A stretch of DNA of 18,764 nt from NCBI GenBank assembly GCA_002327765.1, contig DCUH01000042.1, positions 1 through 18,764 on the forward strand, written 5' to 3'. This document shows, piece by piece, positions 1 through 5,696 of the stretch. A program made the position numbers and the translations under genes. The stretch comes from a bacterium UBA2219. GTDB taxonomy: Bacteria; Desulfobacterota; Deferrimicrobia; Deferrimicrobiales; Deferrimicrobiaceae. Each line of letters opens with the position of its first letter. Positions within the stretch are counted from its first letter, which is position 1. The notes under the pieces were generated by a model. That model saw only the letters and a list, made by a program, of their open reading frames with translations, was not told the DNA's origin and searched no databases.

Positions 1-556
1 TGATGGGGATGGCCCACAATTCGCCCAGGGTCAGGACGGTCACCTTCTGGTAGGAAGCCACGAAACCGCTGAGGCTTTCCGGGTCCACCCTGCCGTCGCC
101 GTGGGAGATCGCTTCATGCGCGATGTCGTACACGCGGGGGAGCCCGGCAGAGGGCCCGTTCAGAAGGCGCGGCAGTTCCCTGCTGTAGCCCTTCGGAAAA
201 TGCTTCCTGGCCGTGCGGATCTGCTCTTCGATGAGATAGACGTTGTCGAGGAGCCATTCCCCGGCGGGCGTGATCCGGCGGTTCGCAGTGACCGCCGACG
301 TCAAGTGGCTGCAGGCGTCCGTCAGGACGCGTTCGTTTTCCGCCAGCCGGGCAAGGAGGGTGTCCCGGATTTCCCCCGGGCCCAGCTTGTGGGAGCCCGC
401 AAGGGCCTTTCCGTGGAGCTCCATCCGGTCGCTGCCGAACAGCTCCGAACGCAGGGGCGGTTCGTCGCCGGCGTACATTTTCGACGACCCGCCTCCGCGC
501 AGGCCCGCCCCGATGCGGAGCAGTCTCGCGAGGCCGGACTTGCCGCTTGCGTTCAA
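1..556 (-). CDS. Cyclic beta-1,2-glucan synthase, N-terminal part (gene runs off the left edge)
   Basis: The family makes cyclic beta-1,2-glucans, periplasmic osmo-protective and host-interaction sugars, at the inner membrane; full proteins are far longer (typically over 2,500 residues), so only the first ~185 residues are here. The visible part has the conserved N-terminal block of the NdvB/Cgs family: DEPPLRSELFG, then ITPAGEWLLDN, IEEQIRTARK, GYSRELPRLLNG and finally LTLGELWAIPI at the window edge. This block precedes the membrane and glycosyltransferase regions, which are not in the window. Start: a TTG at 554-556 has a GGAG nine bases upstream and gives an N-terminus rich in L, R and G ahead of the block, as I recall for relatives; an in-frame ATG at 476-478 (spacing about 13 from GGAGG) is the alternative. 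The family call is firm, the start is not. Confidence 0.82.
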   Translation of the reverse strand, partial: MNASGKSGLARLLRIGAGLRGGGSSKMYAGDEPPLRSELFGSDRMELHGKALAGSHKLGPGEIRDTLLARLAENERVLTDACSHLTSAVTANRRITPAGEWLLDNVYLIEEQIRTARKHFPKGYSRELPRLLNGPSAGLPRVYDIAHEAISHGDGRVDPESLSGFVASYQKVTVLTLGELWAIPI

Positions 557-620
557 ATTGGGCGTCTCCGAGGATCATCAAGGGGGGGGAACGGGATTTC
601 TCGAGGCGCTGCGGGTTCTT

Positions 621-654
621 CCGGCGGCAGGAAGCGACCGGTCCATGCCGCCGG
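621..654 (-). terminator. Stem-loop after the antitoxin gene
   Basis: A perfect 9-bp inverted repeat (CCGGCGGCA / TGCCGCCGG) with a 16-nt loop lies just past the stop of the Phd-like gene and before the glucan synthase gene. There is no T-run on the minus strand, so it may be a weak or Rho-assisted terminator or only an mRNA-stabilising hairpin. Confidence 0.3.
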
Positions 655-661
655 TTCCCGG

Positions 662-841
662 CTATTTGACCGCTTTGGGCTCCAGCGAAGCCATCAGCAC
701 GATTTCCCTCTCGTCCACGAGGCGCATCAGCACGACCGGCTTTCCGTTCTTCGTGATCACCATCTCCTCGCCGCCTTCCTGGATCTGCGAGACGATCTGG
801 GTCGCGCGCTGCTTCAGTTCGGTGACGGTGATGAACCGCAT
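662..841 (-). CDS. Phd/YefM-family antitoxin, without an adjacent toxin
   Basis: A 59-residue protein. The N-terminus MRFITVTELKQRATQIVSQI and the following GGEEMVITKNGKPVVLMRLV are the typical Phd/YefM DNA-binding fold (beta-alpha-alpha-beta hairpin) that dimerises and represses its own promoter. Family members are usually 70-90 residues with a C-terminal toxin-neutralising tail; here the protein ends about 15 residues after the fold, so the toxin-binding tail is short or missing. No toxin gene follows: the next gene downstream encodes the glucan synthase. AGAGGA four bases before the ATG is a plausible ribosome site. The upstream region has a near-consensus promoter with inverted repeats. 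It could be a solitary transcriptional regulator rather than an antitoxin. Confidence 0.85.
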   Translation of the reverse strand: MRFITVTELKQRATQIVSQIQEGGEEMVITKNGKPVVLMRLVDEREIVLMASLEPKAVK

Positions 842-882
842 ACTGTCCTCTTTGAGATGGTCATCGTTACCGCCGTGATTCT

Positions 883-911
883 GTCTTTTATTATAGACGT
901 AATTATAGTCT
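883..911 (-). promoter_or_regulatory. Probable operator of the Phd-like gene
   Basis: Three regularly spaced tetranucleotide arms, GTCT at 883-886, AGAC at 895-898 and GTCT at 908-911, form two overlapping imperfect inverted repeats that cover the -10 box. This is the usual place for the autoregulatory operator of a Phd/YefM repressor. Binding is inferred. Confidence 0.5.
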
Positions 912-930
912 TTATTTTGGCCTGCGTCAA
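902..930 (-). promoter_or_regulatory. Sigma-70 promoter of the Phd-like gene
   Basis: Reading the minus strand: -35 TTGACG (925-930), 17-bp spacer, -10 TATAAT (902-907). Five of six and six of six matches with ideal spacing. A second TATAAT lies at 890-895. This AT-rich block stands out from the GC-rich surroundings. Confidence 0.8.
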
Positions 931-974
931 TCCGGTTTCTCCTGCCGATCCCCGGTCATAACCCCCTGCGCGTT

Positions 975-1508
975 CTACGTCCGCGGCTTTGCCTCCGACA
1001 TCGCCTGGAAGATCGTCCGGAGGAACGCCGGGAGGTCGGACGGCTTGCGCGAGGTGACCAGGTTGCCGTCCCGCACGACCTCGACGTCCTCGTAGAAGGC
1101 GCCCGCGTTCACCAGGTCGTCCCGGATGGCGGCGTACCCCGTGACCATCCTCCCGCGCAGGATGTTCGCCGAGGCGAGCATCCACCCCCCGTGGCAGATC
1201 GCCGCGACGACCTTCCCCTGCAGGTACGCCTCGCGGACCAGCTCCACCAGCGGCTTGCAGAGGCGCATCTTGTCCGGAGCGTACCCCCCCGGAACGATCA
1301 CCGCGTCGAAGTACGCCGCGTCGACCTGGTCGGCGCCCTTGTCGGCCGTCGCCTCGTAGCCGTGTTTCGACCGGTACGTCCTGGCGGACGGACCGACGAT
1401 CGTGACCTCGGCGCCCGCCTCTCGGAACCGGTACACCGGGTACCAGAGCTCCAGGTCTTCGTAGATCTCCTCGACGAGGACGGCGATCCGCTTCCCTTTC
1501 ATCTCCAT
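975..1508 (-). CDS. DJ-1/PfpI-family protein (glutamine-amidotransferase-like fold)
   Basis: A 177-residue protein of the usual PfpI/YhbO length. AAICHGGWMLASA holds the nucleophile-elbow Cys105 followed by His106; the flanking signatures IVPGGYAPD (71-79), YAAIRDDLVNAG (125-136) and VTSRKPSDLPAF (151-162) are diagnostic. Family members have been described as intracellular proteases, chaperones or protein/metabolite deglycases, and the sequence alone does not decide which. The N-terminal acidic segment reads EEIYEDLELWYP rather than the DEFED of YhbO, so the acidic residue that usually accompanies the cysteine is shifted or replaced. The start at 1508 has GGAGG ten bases upstream; a second ATG lies two codons later. 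It starts 38 bp after the putA stop on the same strand and is probably co-transcribed with it. Confidence 0.9.
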   Translation of the reverse strand: MEMKGKRIAVLVEEIYEDLELWYPVYRFREAGAEVTIVGPSARTYRSKHGYEATADKGADQVDAAYFDAVIVPGGYAPDKMRLCKPLVELVREAYLQGKVVAAICHGGWMLASANILRGRMVTGYAAIRDDLVNAGAFYEDVEVVRDGNLVTSRKPSDLPAFLRTIFQAMSEAKPRT

Positions 1509-1546
1509 GACGCCAGTGCCTCCTTTACAGGGATTTTTCCGCGGGC

Positions 1547-4500
1547 TCACCCGACGTCTTCGGGGGTGAACCCGCGCCGCATCGTGTTCTCGGTCACCAC
1601 GCGCGGCTCGAGGAACTGCTGCAGGTAGTCCGGCCCGCCCGCCTTCGAGCCGACCCCCGACATCCGGTACCCCCCGAACGGCTGGCGTCCGACGATGGCC
1701 CCGGTGATCCCCCGGTTGATGTAAAGGTTCCCCGCGGCAAGCTCGCGCGAGACCCTCGCGATATTGGCCGGGCTGCGGGAGAAGAGCCCGCCGGTCAGCG
1801 CGTAGATCGTGGAGTTCGCGATCGAGATCGCCTCGTCGATGTCCTTCGCCCGGACGACCGAAAGGACCGGCCCGAAGATCTCCTCCGCGAGGAGCCGCGA
1901 GCCCGGCGGCAGGTCGGCGAACACCGTGGGCGGGACGTAGTGCCCCGTTTCGGGGACGGTTACGCGGACCAGGGACCTTCCCTCCCGCACGCCCGCCTCG
2001 ATGTAGCCGAGGATGCTTTTTTTCGCCGCCGCGTCCACGACGGGGCCCATGAAGTTCTTCGGGTCGCGCGGGTCTCCGACGGCGATCCCCTTCACCGCCT
2101 CCGTCAGCCGCTCCAGGAACCGGTCGTAGCAGTCGCGCAGGACGATGACGCGGGAGCAGGCGGAGCATTTCTGCCCCTGGAACCCGAAGGCGGACTGGAT
2201 CACGCCGGGGACCGCCTGGTCCAGGTCGGCGTCGCCGTCGACGATGATCGCGTTCTTGCCGCCCGTTTCGATGACGACCTTTTTGATCCCGACCCGTCCG
2301 GGACGGGGCCTGGCCGCCTTCTCGACGATCCCGAGCCCCACCTCCAGCGAGCCGGTGAAGACGACGAAGTCGACGTCCGGGTGCTCCACGAGGTGATCGC
2401 CGATATCGGAGCCGCGGCCGGGCACGAAATTCAGCACGCCGTCCGGGACGCCCGCCTCCCGCAGCAGGTCGAATGCGAGCCGGCCATTCTTCAGCGACAG
2501 GGTGGACGGCTTGTAGAGGACCGCGTTGCCGGTCACGAGGGCCGCAGAGACCATCCCCACGGAGATCGCCAGCGGGAAGTTCCAGGGGGCGACGACCAGC
2601 CCGACGCCGCGGGGGCGGTAGAAGTAGCGGTTCTCCTCGCCGGGGACGGAGCCCATCCTCATGGGGGCGCCCAGGCGGATCATCTCCCGGCCGTAGTATT
2701 CGAGAAAGTCGATCGCCTCGCACACGTCCGCGTCGGCCTCCGCCCAATTCTTTCCCACCTCGACGAGCTGCCACGCGGCCAGCTCGACCCTGCGCCTGCG
2801 GGCGATCTCCGCCGCCCGGAACAGGACCGCGGCGCGCTCCTCCGGCAGCCGTGCGCCCCAGCCTCTCTGCGCCTCCTTCGCGGCGGCGACGGCCCGGTCG
2901 GCCATCTCCCGGGAGAGCGCCGACGTCGCGCACACGACCTCGGCCGGGTCGGCCGGGTTCGTCGAGACGAGCTTCTCCGGGGTCACGTGATCCCGCCCCC
3001 CGAAGACGACGGGGTGCTCCCTCCCCAGATCTTTCCGGACCGCTTCGATCGCCCGCCGGAACGCTTCCCGGTTCGCCTCGACGGAGAAATCGAGCGGCGG
3101 CTCGTTCCGGAAAGGCGGCGGCGCCGCGGGTGCGCCGGGGGACGGCCCGGCGAGAGCGGCGGCAGGCGGGTCCCCCGCATACGGCTCCGGCTCCTTCAGC
3201 AGTTCCTCATGGGATGCGCGGGCCGCGAACGTCTTCCTCAGGAACCCTTCGTTGGACGTGTTCTCCAGGAGGCGACGGACCAGGTAGGCCATGCCGGGAA
3301 TCAGCTCGCCAACCGGCGCGTATTCCCGGACCGCGTGCCCCGTCTTCCGCAAGGCGTTTCGGATCGGCTCCGCCATCCCGTAGAGCACCTGGAACTCGAA
3401 ACGGTTTCGGGGGACGCCCATCCGCTCCGCCAGCGCGAGCGTCCAGGCGATGGACCGCACGTTGTGCGACGCCACGGCGAGGGAGACGCTTTCGTGGTTG
3501 GCCAGGGCGAGCTCGACGCACCGCTCGAAGTTCCAGTCCGTGTGCGTCTTGGAGGTGAAGACGGGAACGGGCCAGCCGCGCTGCCCCGCGACGGTCTTCT
3601 CGTACTCCCAGTAGGCGCCCTTGACCAGCCGGATGGTGATGCGGCGGCCGCGCTTCCTCGCCCAGCCGATCACCTTCCCCAGGTCCTTCAGGCCGGATTT
3701 GAGGTACGCCTGGAGGGCTACCCCCGCGCCGTCCCACTCCCGGAACTCCGGCTCGTCCAGCAGGCCGGTTACGGCGCCGATCACGATCGCCTTGAGCGCC
3801 GTCGTCTCCATGTCCACGTGGACGTACCCGCCCGCGGCCCTCGCCTTCCGGAAGATCGGGCGCAGCCGCTCCGTCACGCGCTCTAGGCTGTCCTCGCGGT
3901 TCAACGGGCCGATCCGTGAATAGAGGGAGCTGAGCTTGACCGAGACGTTGAGGCGCGGGAAGTACCCTTCGCGCCCCGGGTCGCCGGAGGGCCAGGAGGA
4001 CATCTCTTCCGCGAGGACGTCGACCAGGGAGAGGTAGAGGTCCCGGTACGCGTCCGCCTCGATTTCCGAGATGGCGGCCTCCCCCAGGATGTCCACGGTG
4101 AAGGTCCCGCCGTCGTCCCGGATCCCCCGCAGCGCCTTCAGCGCGTCCCGCGGGTCCTTGCCGGCGATGAAGGTCTTCGAGAAGGCGGTCAGGTTGCGCC
4201 GGATCAGCAGGGAGGCGACCGGGGCCGTCACGGTGAACGCGGCGCCGGAGAGGAGCGTCTTCGCGAACCCCGGCAGCGGCAGCCCCCCGTCGAGGAAATA
4301 TTCCCGGATGTGCCGGGAGACCTGGCGGTTGGTGGCCAGGGACGGGAGGACATCGATGAACCGGAAAAGGGCGACCTTGAAATCGGGACGCTCCATCGCG
4401 GCGTCCATCATCCGGCCCGCCCAGTACTTCCTGCTGAACACCGCCGGGGGCTCCGCCTCCATGAGGCGGAAGATCTCCGTCCCTTTGCGGAGGACGTCCT

Positions 4501-4549
4501 CCCGCGCGGCCGCCGTCAGCTCTTTACGGGACGTCCTTGTGGGACTCAT
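1547..4549 (-). CDS. putA: Bifunctional proline dehydrogenase / L-glutamate gamma-semialdehyde dehydrogenase (PutA)
   Basis: Oxidises proline to P5C with FAD, then the semialdehyde to glutamate with NAD+, channelling the intermediate between domains; peripheral to the inner membrane. At 1000 residues it is the short (minimal) PutA type without the N-terminal ribbon-helix-helix DNA-binding domain, so it should not repress its own gene. The PRODH barrel covers about residues 90-445, with RLVKGAYWEYE, FQVLYGMAEPI and the GELIPGMAYLVRRLLEN substrate/FAD-site motif. The aldehyde dehydrogenase half covers about 490-1000: VVAPWNFPLAISVG, FTGSLEVG, ETGGKNAIIV and GQKCSAC with catalytic Cys795, then EEIFGPVLSV. 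A low-complexity Pro/Ala linker joins the halves. The first 26 bases overlap the end of the tautomerase gene upstream, and GGAGGG precedes the ATG by about ten bases, which suggests translational coupling. Confidence 0.97.
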   Translation of the reverse strand: MSPTRTSRKELTAAAREDVLRKGTEIFRLMEAEPPAVFSRKYWAGRMMDAAMERPDFKVALFRFIDVLPSLATNRQVSRHIREYFLDGGLPLPGFAKTLLSGAAFTVTAPVASLLIRRNLTAFSKTFIAGKDPRDALKALRGIRDDGGTFTVDILGEAAISEIEADAYRDLYLSLVDVLAEEMSSWPSGDPGREGYFPRLNVSVKLSSLYSRIGPLNREDSLERVTERLRPIFRKARAAGGYVHVDMETTALKAIVIGAVTGLLDEPEFREWDGAGVALQAYLKSGLKDLGKVIGWARKRGRRITIRLVKGAYWEYEKTVAGQRGWPVPVFTSKTHTDWNFERCVELALANHESVSLAVASHNVRSIAWTLALAERMGVPRNRFEFQVLYGMAEPIRNALRKTGHAVREYAPVGELIPGMAYLVRRLLENTSNEGFLRKTFAARASHEELLKEPEPYAGDPPAAALAGPSPGAPAAPPPFRNEPPLDFSVEANREAFRRAIEAVRKDLGREHPVVFGGRDHVTPEKLVSTNPADPAEVVCATSALSREMADRAVAAAKEAQRGWGARLPEERAAVLFRAAEIARRRRVELAAWQLVEVGKNWAEADADVCEAIDFLEYYGREMIRLGAPMRMGSVPGEENRYFYRPRGVGLVVAPWNFPLAISVGMVSAALVTGNAVLYKPSTLSLKNGRLAFDLLREAGVPDGVLNFVPGRGSDIGDHLVEHPDVDFVVFTGSLEVGLGIVEKAARPRPGRVGIKKVVIETGGKNAIIVDGDADLDQAVPGVIQSAFGFQGQKCSACSRVIVLRDCYDRFLERLTEAVKGIAVGDPRDPKNFMGPVVDAAAKKSILGYIEAGVREGRSLVRVTVPETGHYVPPTVFADLPPGSRLLAEEIFGPVLSVVRAKDIDEAISIANSTIYALTGGLFSRSPANIARVSRELAAGNLYINRGITGAIVGRQPFGGYRMSGVGSKAGGPDYLQQFLEPRVVTENTMRRGFTPEDVG

Positions 4550-4724
4550 CGCACGGGATCCCTCCGATCACCCAATGGCCCTTGGGGACTTCCGTGAAGA
4601 TGACGGTCACCGCCGACCTCGGGCACCCGATGTTCTCGACGACGACGTCCGTCAGCTCCCGGGCGAGCTTCTTCTTTGCCTCGGGGCTGCGTCCGGGCAA
4701 GAGTTCCACGCGCAGAAGCGGCAT
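4524..4724 (-). CDS. 4-oxalocrotonate tautomerase-family protein
   Basis: A 66-residue single-domain tautomerase. After removal of the initiator Met the protein would begin with the catalytic Pro1 (PLLRVELLPGR), with Arg11 of the family in place; the TEVPKGHWVIGG end matches the 4-OT/DmpI beta-hairpin, with Trp where Phe50 stands in 4-OT. The second substrate arginine (Arg39 of 4-OT) is Thr here (AVTVIFTEV), so the substrate is unlikely to be 4-oxalocrotonate itself. Such proteins assemble as hexamers. The gene overlaps the putA start by 26 bases and is the first gene of a 4-OT/putA/pfpI cluster. A run of GGGGGA lies about eight bases before the ATG. The real substrate is unknown. Confidence 0.9.
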   Translation of the reverse strand: MPLLRVELLPGRSPEAKKKLARELTDVVVENIGCPRSAVTVIFTEVPKGHWVIGGIPCDESHKDVP

Positions 4725-4894
4725 GCAGATTCCCCCTTCCCGCTGGTATCGAAGGATACGATTCCATTATCGGCCGAAGCCGGCCGTTTGGGGAAGTATT
4801 GACGCGCGCGTGCCGCGGGAGGGGGCGGCCCGGTGTCGAATGCAAAAGGGAAGTGCGGCGTCCGGACCGACGGAAGGGGAGGAACCGGAACGGA

Positions 4895-4933
4895 GGCCGG
4901 ACGGGGCGGTGGTCTTCCGCGCATCGTCCGGCC
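4895..4933 (-). terminator. Stem-loop after the cysteine-rich protein gene
   Basis: Perfect 8-bp inverted repeat (GGCCGGAC / GTCCGGCC) with a 23-nt loop starting about nine bases past the stop codon at 4942. No T-run follows on the minus strand, so termination is only a suggestion. The rest of the 217-base gap to the tautomerase gene shows no gene. Confidence 0.35.
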
Positions 4934-4941
4934 CGATGGGT

Positions 4942-5256
4942 CTAGAAGAACTCGTGGAACCCGTGCACGCTCATCTTGCAGGGACCGCCCATGACGTAGG
5001 TCGGCGCCCAGCCGCAATACTTGCAGGTGTAGTGGCCTTCGTGTTGGCCCGTTTTCTTGCCGATGTAAATGTGCTTCCTGGCCGGGCTGTTCGGGCAGTC
5101 GCCGAGCTCGCAGGTGTGCGACGTATAGCCGCAGTGCTGGCAGAAGTACCCTTCCGCGATCTCCTCGATATACTGGTGCTTTTTCGTCGGGGAATAGCGG
5201 CAGGGCTCGTGGTTCGCTTCAAACGATTTGTACCCGCAGACCTTGCAGATGAACAT
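4942..5256 (-). CDS. Small protein with three C-x2-C-x11-C-x7-H zinc-finger-like modules
   Basis: A 104-residue protein that I cannot assign to a named family. It consists of three copies of one module with identical ligand spacing: Cys4-Cys7-Cys19-His27, Cys39-Cys42-Cys54-His62 and Cys78-Cys81-Cys93-His101. Each first pair is followed by Gly and an aromatic residue (CGY, CGY, CGW); the first two modules also share SP-x2-KH-x-YI around the histidine. The pattern predicts three zinc sites (rubredoxin- or zinc-ribbon-like knuckles). No signal peptide, no membrane segment. The start at 5256 has AGGAGG nine bases upstream. An in-frame extension to 5430 would read into the repeat copy at 5356-5497 and is not believed. 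Partners and function are unknown; protein or nucleic-acid binding would be a guess. Confidence 0.85.
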   Translation of the reverse strand: MFICKVCGYKSFEANHEPCRYSPTKKHQYIEEIAEGYFCQHCGYTSHTCELGDCPNSPARKHIYIGKKTGQHEGHYTCKYCGWAPTYVMGGPCKMSVHGFHEFF

Positions 5257-5297
5257 CGTTTCCGGCCTCCTCCCAGGATATCGACCCGCCTCTTGAA

Positions 5298-5357
5298 ATG
5301 CGGTTACAACTCCCGAAGCGCGATTATAACTCCCCAAGCGCGGTTTTATAAAACATG
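5298..5357. repeat. Three 20-bp tandem units upstream of the cysteine-rich protein gene
   Basis: Units at 5298-5317, 5318-5337 and 5338-5357 share GCGCGRTTAYAACTCCCSAA, the third being diverged after its first half. The minus-strand TATAAT of the putative promoter lies in the second unit. The third unit merges with the tail after the tRNA 3'-end copy at 5356, and the same kind of tail (GAACGCGCTT) follows the genuine tRNA-Arg, so the units may be remnants of the tRNA-linked element. Confidence 0.6.
5323..5351 (-). promoter_or_regulatory. Candidate sigma-70 promoter of the cysteine-rich protein gene
   Basis: Minus strand: -35 TTATAA (5346-5351, 4 of 6), 17-bp spacer, -10 TATAAT (5323-5328, 6 of 6), giving a leader of about 60 bases to the ATG at 5256. 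The -10 is convincing, the -35 weak. Confidence 0.5.
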
Positions 5358-5497
5358 GCGCGCCTGAGAGGATTCGGCCACTTCGGTCGGGACATCCCTG
5401 TCCCTCCCTGCGTAGCCTCCCCTCGCTCACCTTCCGCGGCCATCCATGGCCGCTCCTCCTCGCTATCCGCTCGGCGGTGAGCTCGCTTCGAATCCTC
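5356..5497 (-). repeat. tRNA-linked structured repeat, copy 1 (behind tRNA-Arg-UCU)
   Basis: Lies 24 bases downstream of tRNA-Arg(UCU) in the tRNA's direction. Helices read on the plus coordinates: P1 5489-5497 with 5368-5376 (9 bp, one strand being an inverted copy of the tRNA T-arm); P2 5476-5482 with 5425-5431 (GCTCACC/GGTGAGC on the minus strand); P3 GCGGCC-6 nt-GGCCGC at 5436-5453; P4 GGGACA-4 nt-TGTCCC at 5389-5404. The distal end, 5356-5376, repeats 21 bases of the tRNA 3' end (5522-5542) exactly, including CCA. No believable reading frame. See copies 2 and 3, whose stems differ but pair equally well. Confidence 0.85.
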
Positions 5498-5521
5498 CTT
5501 AAAGCGCGTTCATGAAAAAAC

Positions 5522-5598
5522 TGGCGCGCCTGAGAGGATTCGAACCTCTGGCCCGCTGCTTAGAAGGCAGCTGCTCTATCCACCTGAGCTACAGGCGC
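5522..5598 (-). tRNA. tRNA-Arg (anticodon UCU)
   Basis: 77 bases including encoded CCA. Acceptor GCGCCTG pairs with CAGGCGC, D-stem GCTC/GAGC, anticodon stem GCTGC/GCAGC around loop CTTCTAA (anticodon TCT), T-stem AGAGG/CCTCT with TTCGAAT loop, discriminator G. Its 3' end is duplicated at 5356-5376. Transcribed divergently from copA. Confidence 0.97.
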
Positions 5599-5696
5599 GT
5601 GCCGCCAGTATACCAACCGTGCCGGGTATTGGCATCTTCCCCCGGCGAAAATCATCCTATTATTTACCGATGGGCGAAAGACACGTCAAGGAAACG

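Noticed and set aside
101..961. 286-codon plus-strand frame at the left end
   Set aside because: It lies opposite the glucan synthase and Phd-like genes, both of which have recognisable family motifs.
2473..3558. Long Arg/Pro/Ser-rich frames on the plus strand opposite putA
   Set aside because: Low-complexity products of GC-rich antisense; putA is intact and matches its family over its full length.
4780..4800. Promoter for the tautomerase-putA-pfpI cluster in the gap 4725-4940 (GATAAT-like box)
   Set aside because: A possible -10 (GATAAT on the minus strand near 4768) has no acceptable -35, so I do not list it; the inverted GGCCG repeat beside it is short.
5356..5521. Pseudo-tRNA or an attachment site of a classical genomic island
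   Set aside because: Only the 3' ~21 bases of the tRNA are copied, and the enclosed segment is under 170 bp with no integrase; the same layout recurs at other tRNAs, so it belongs to the repeat family.
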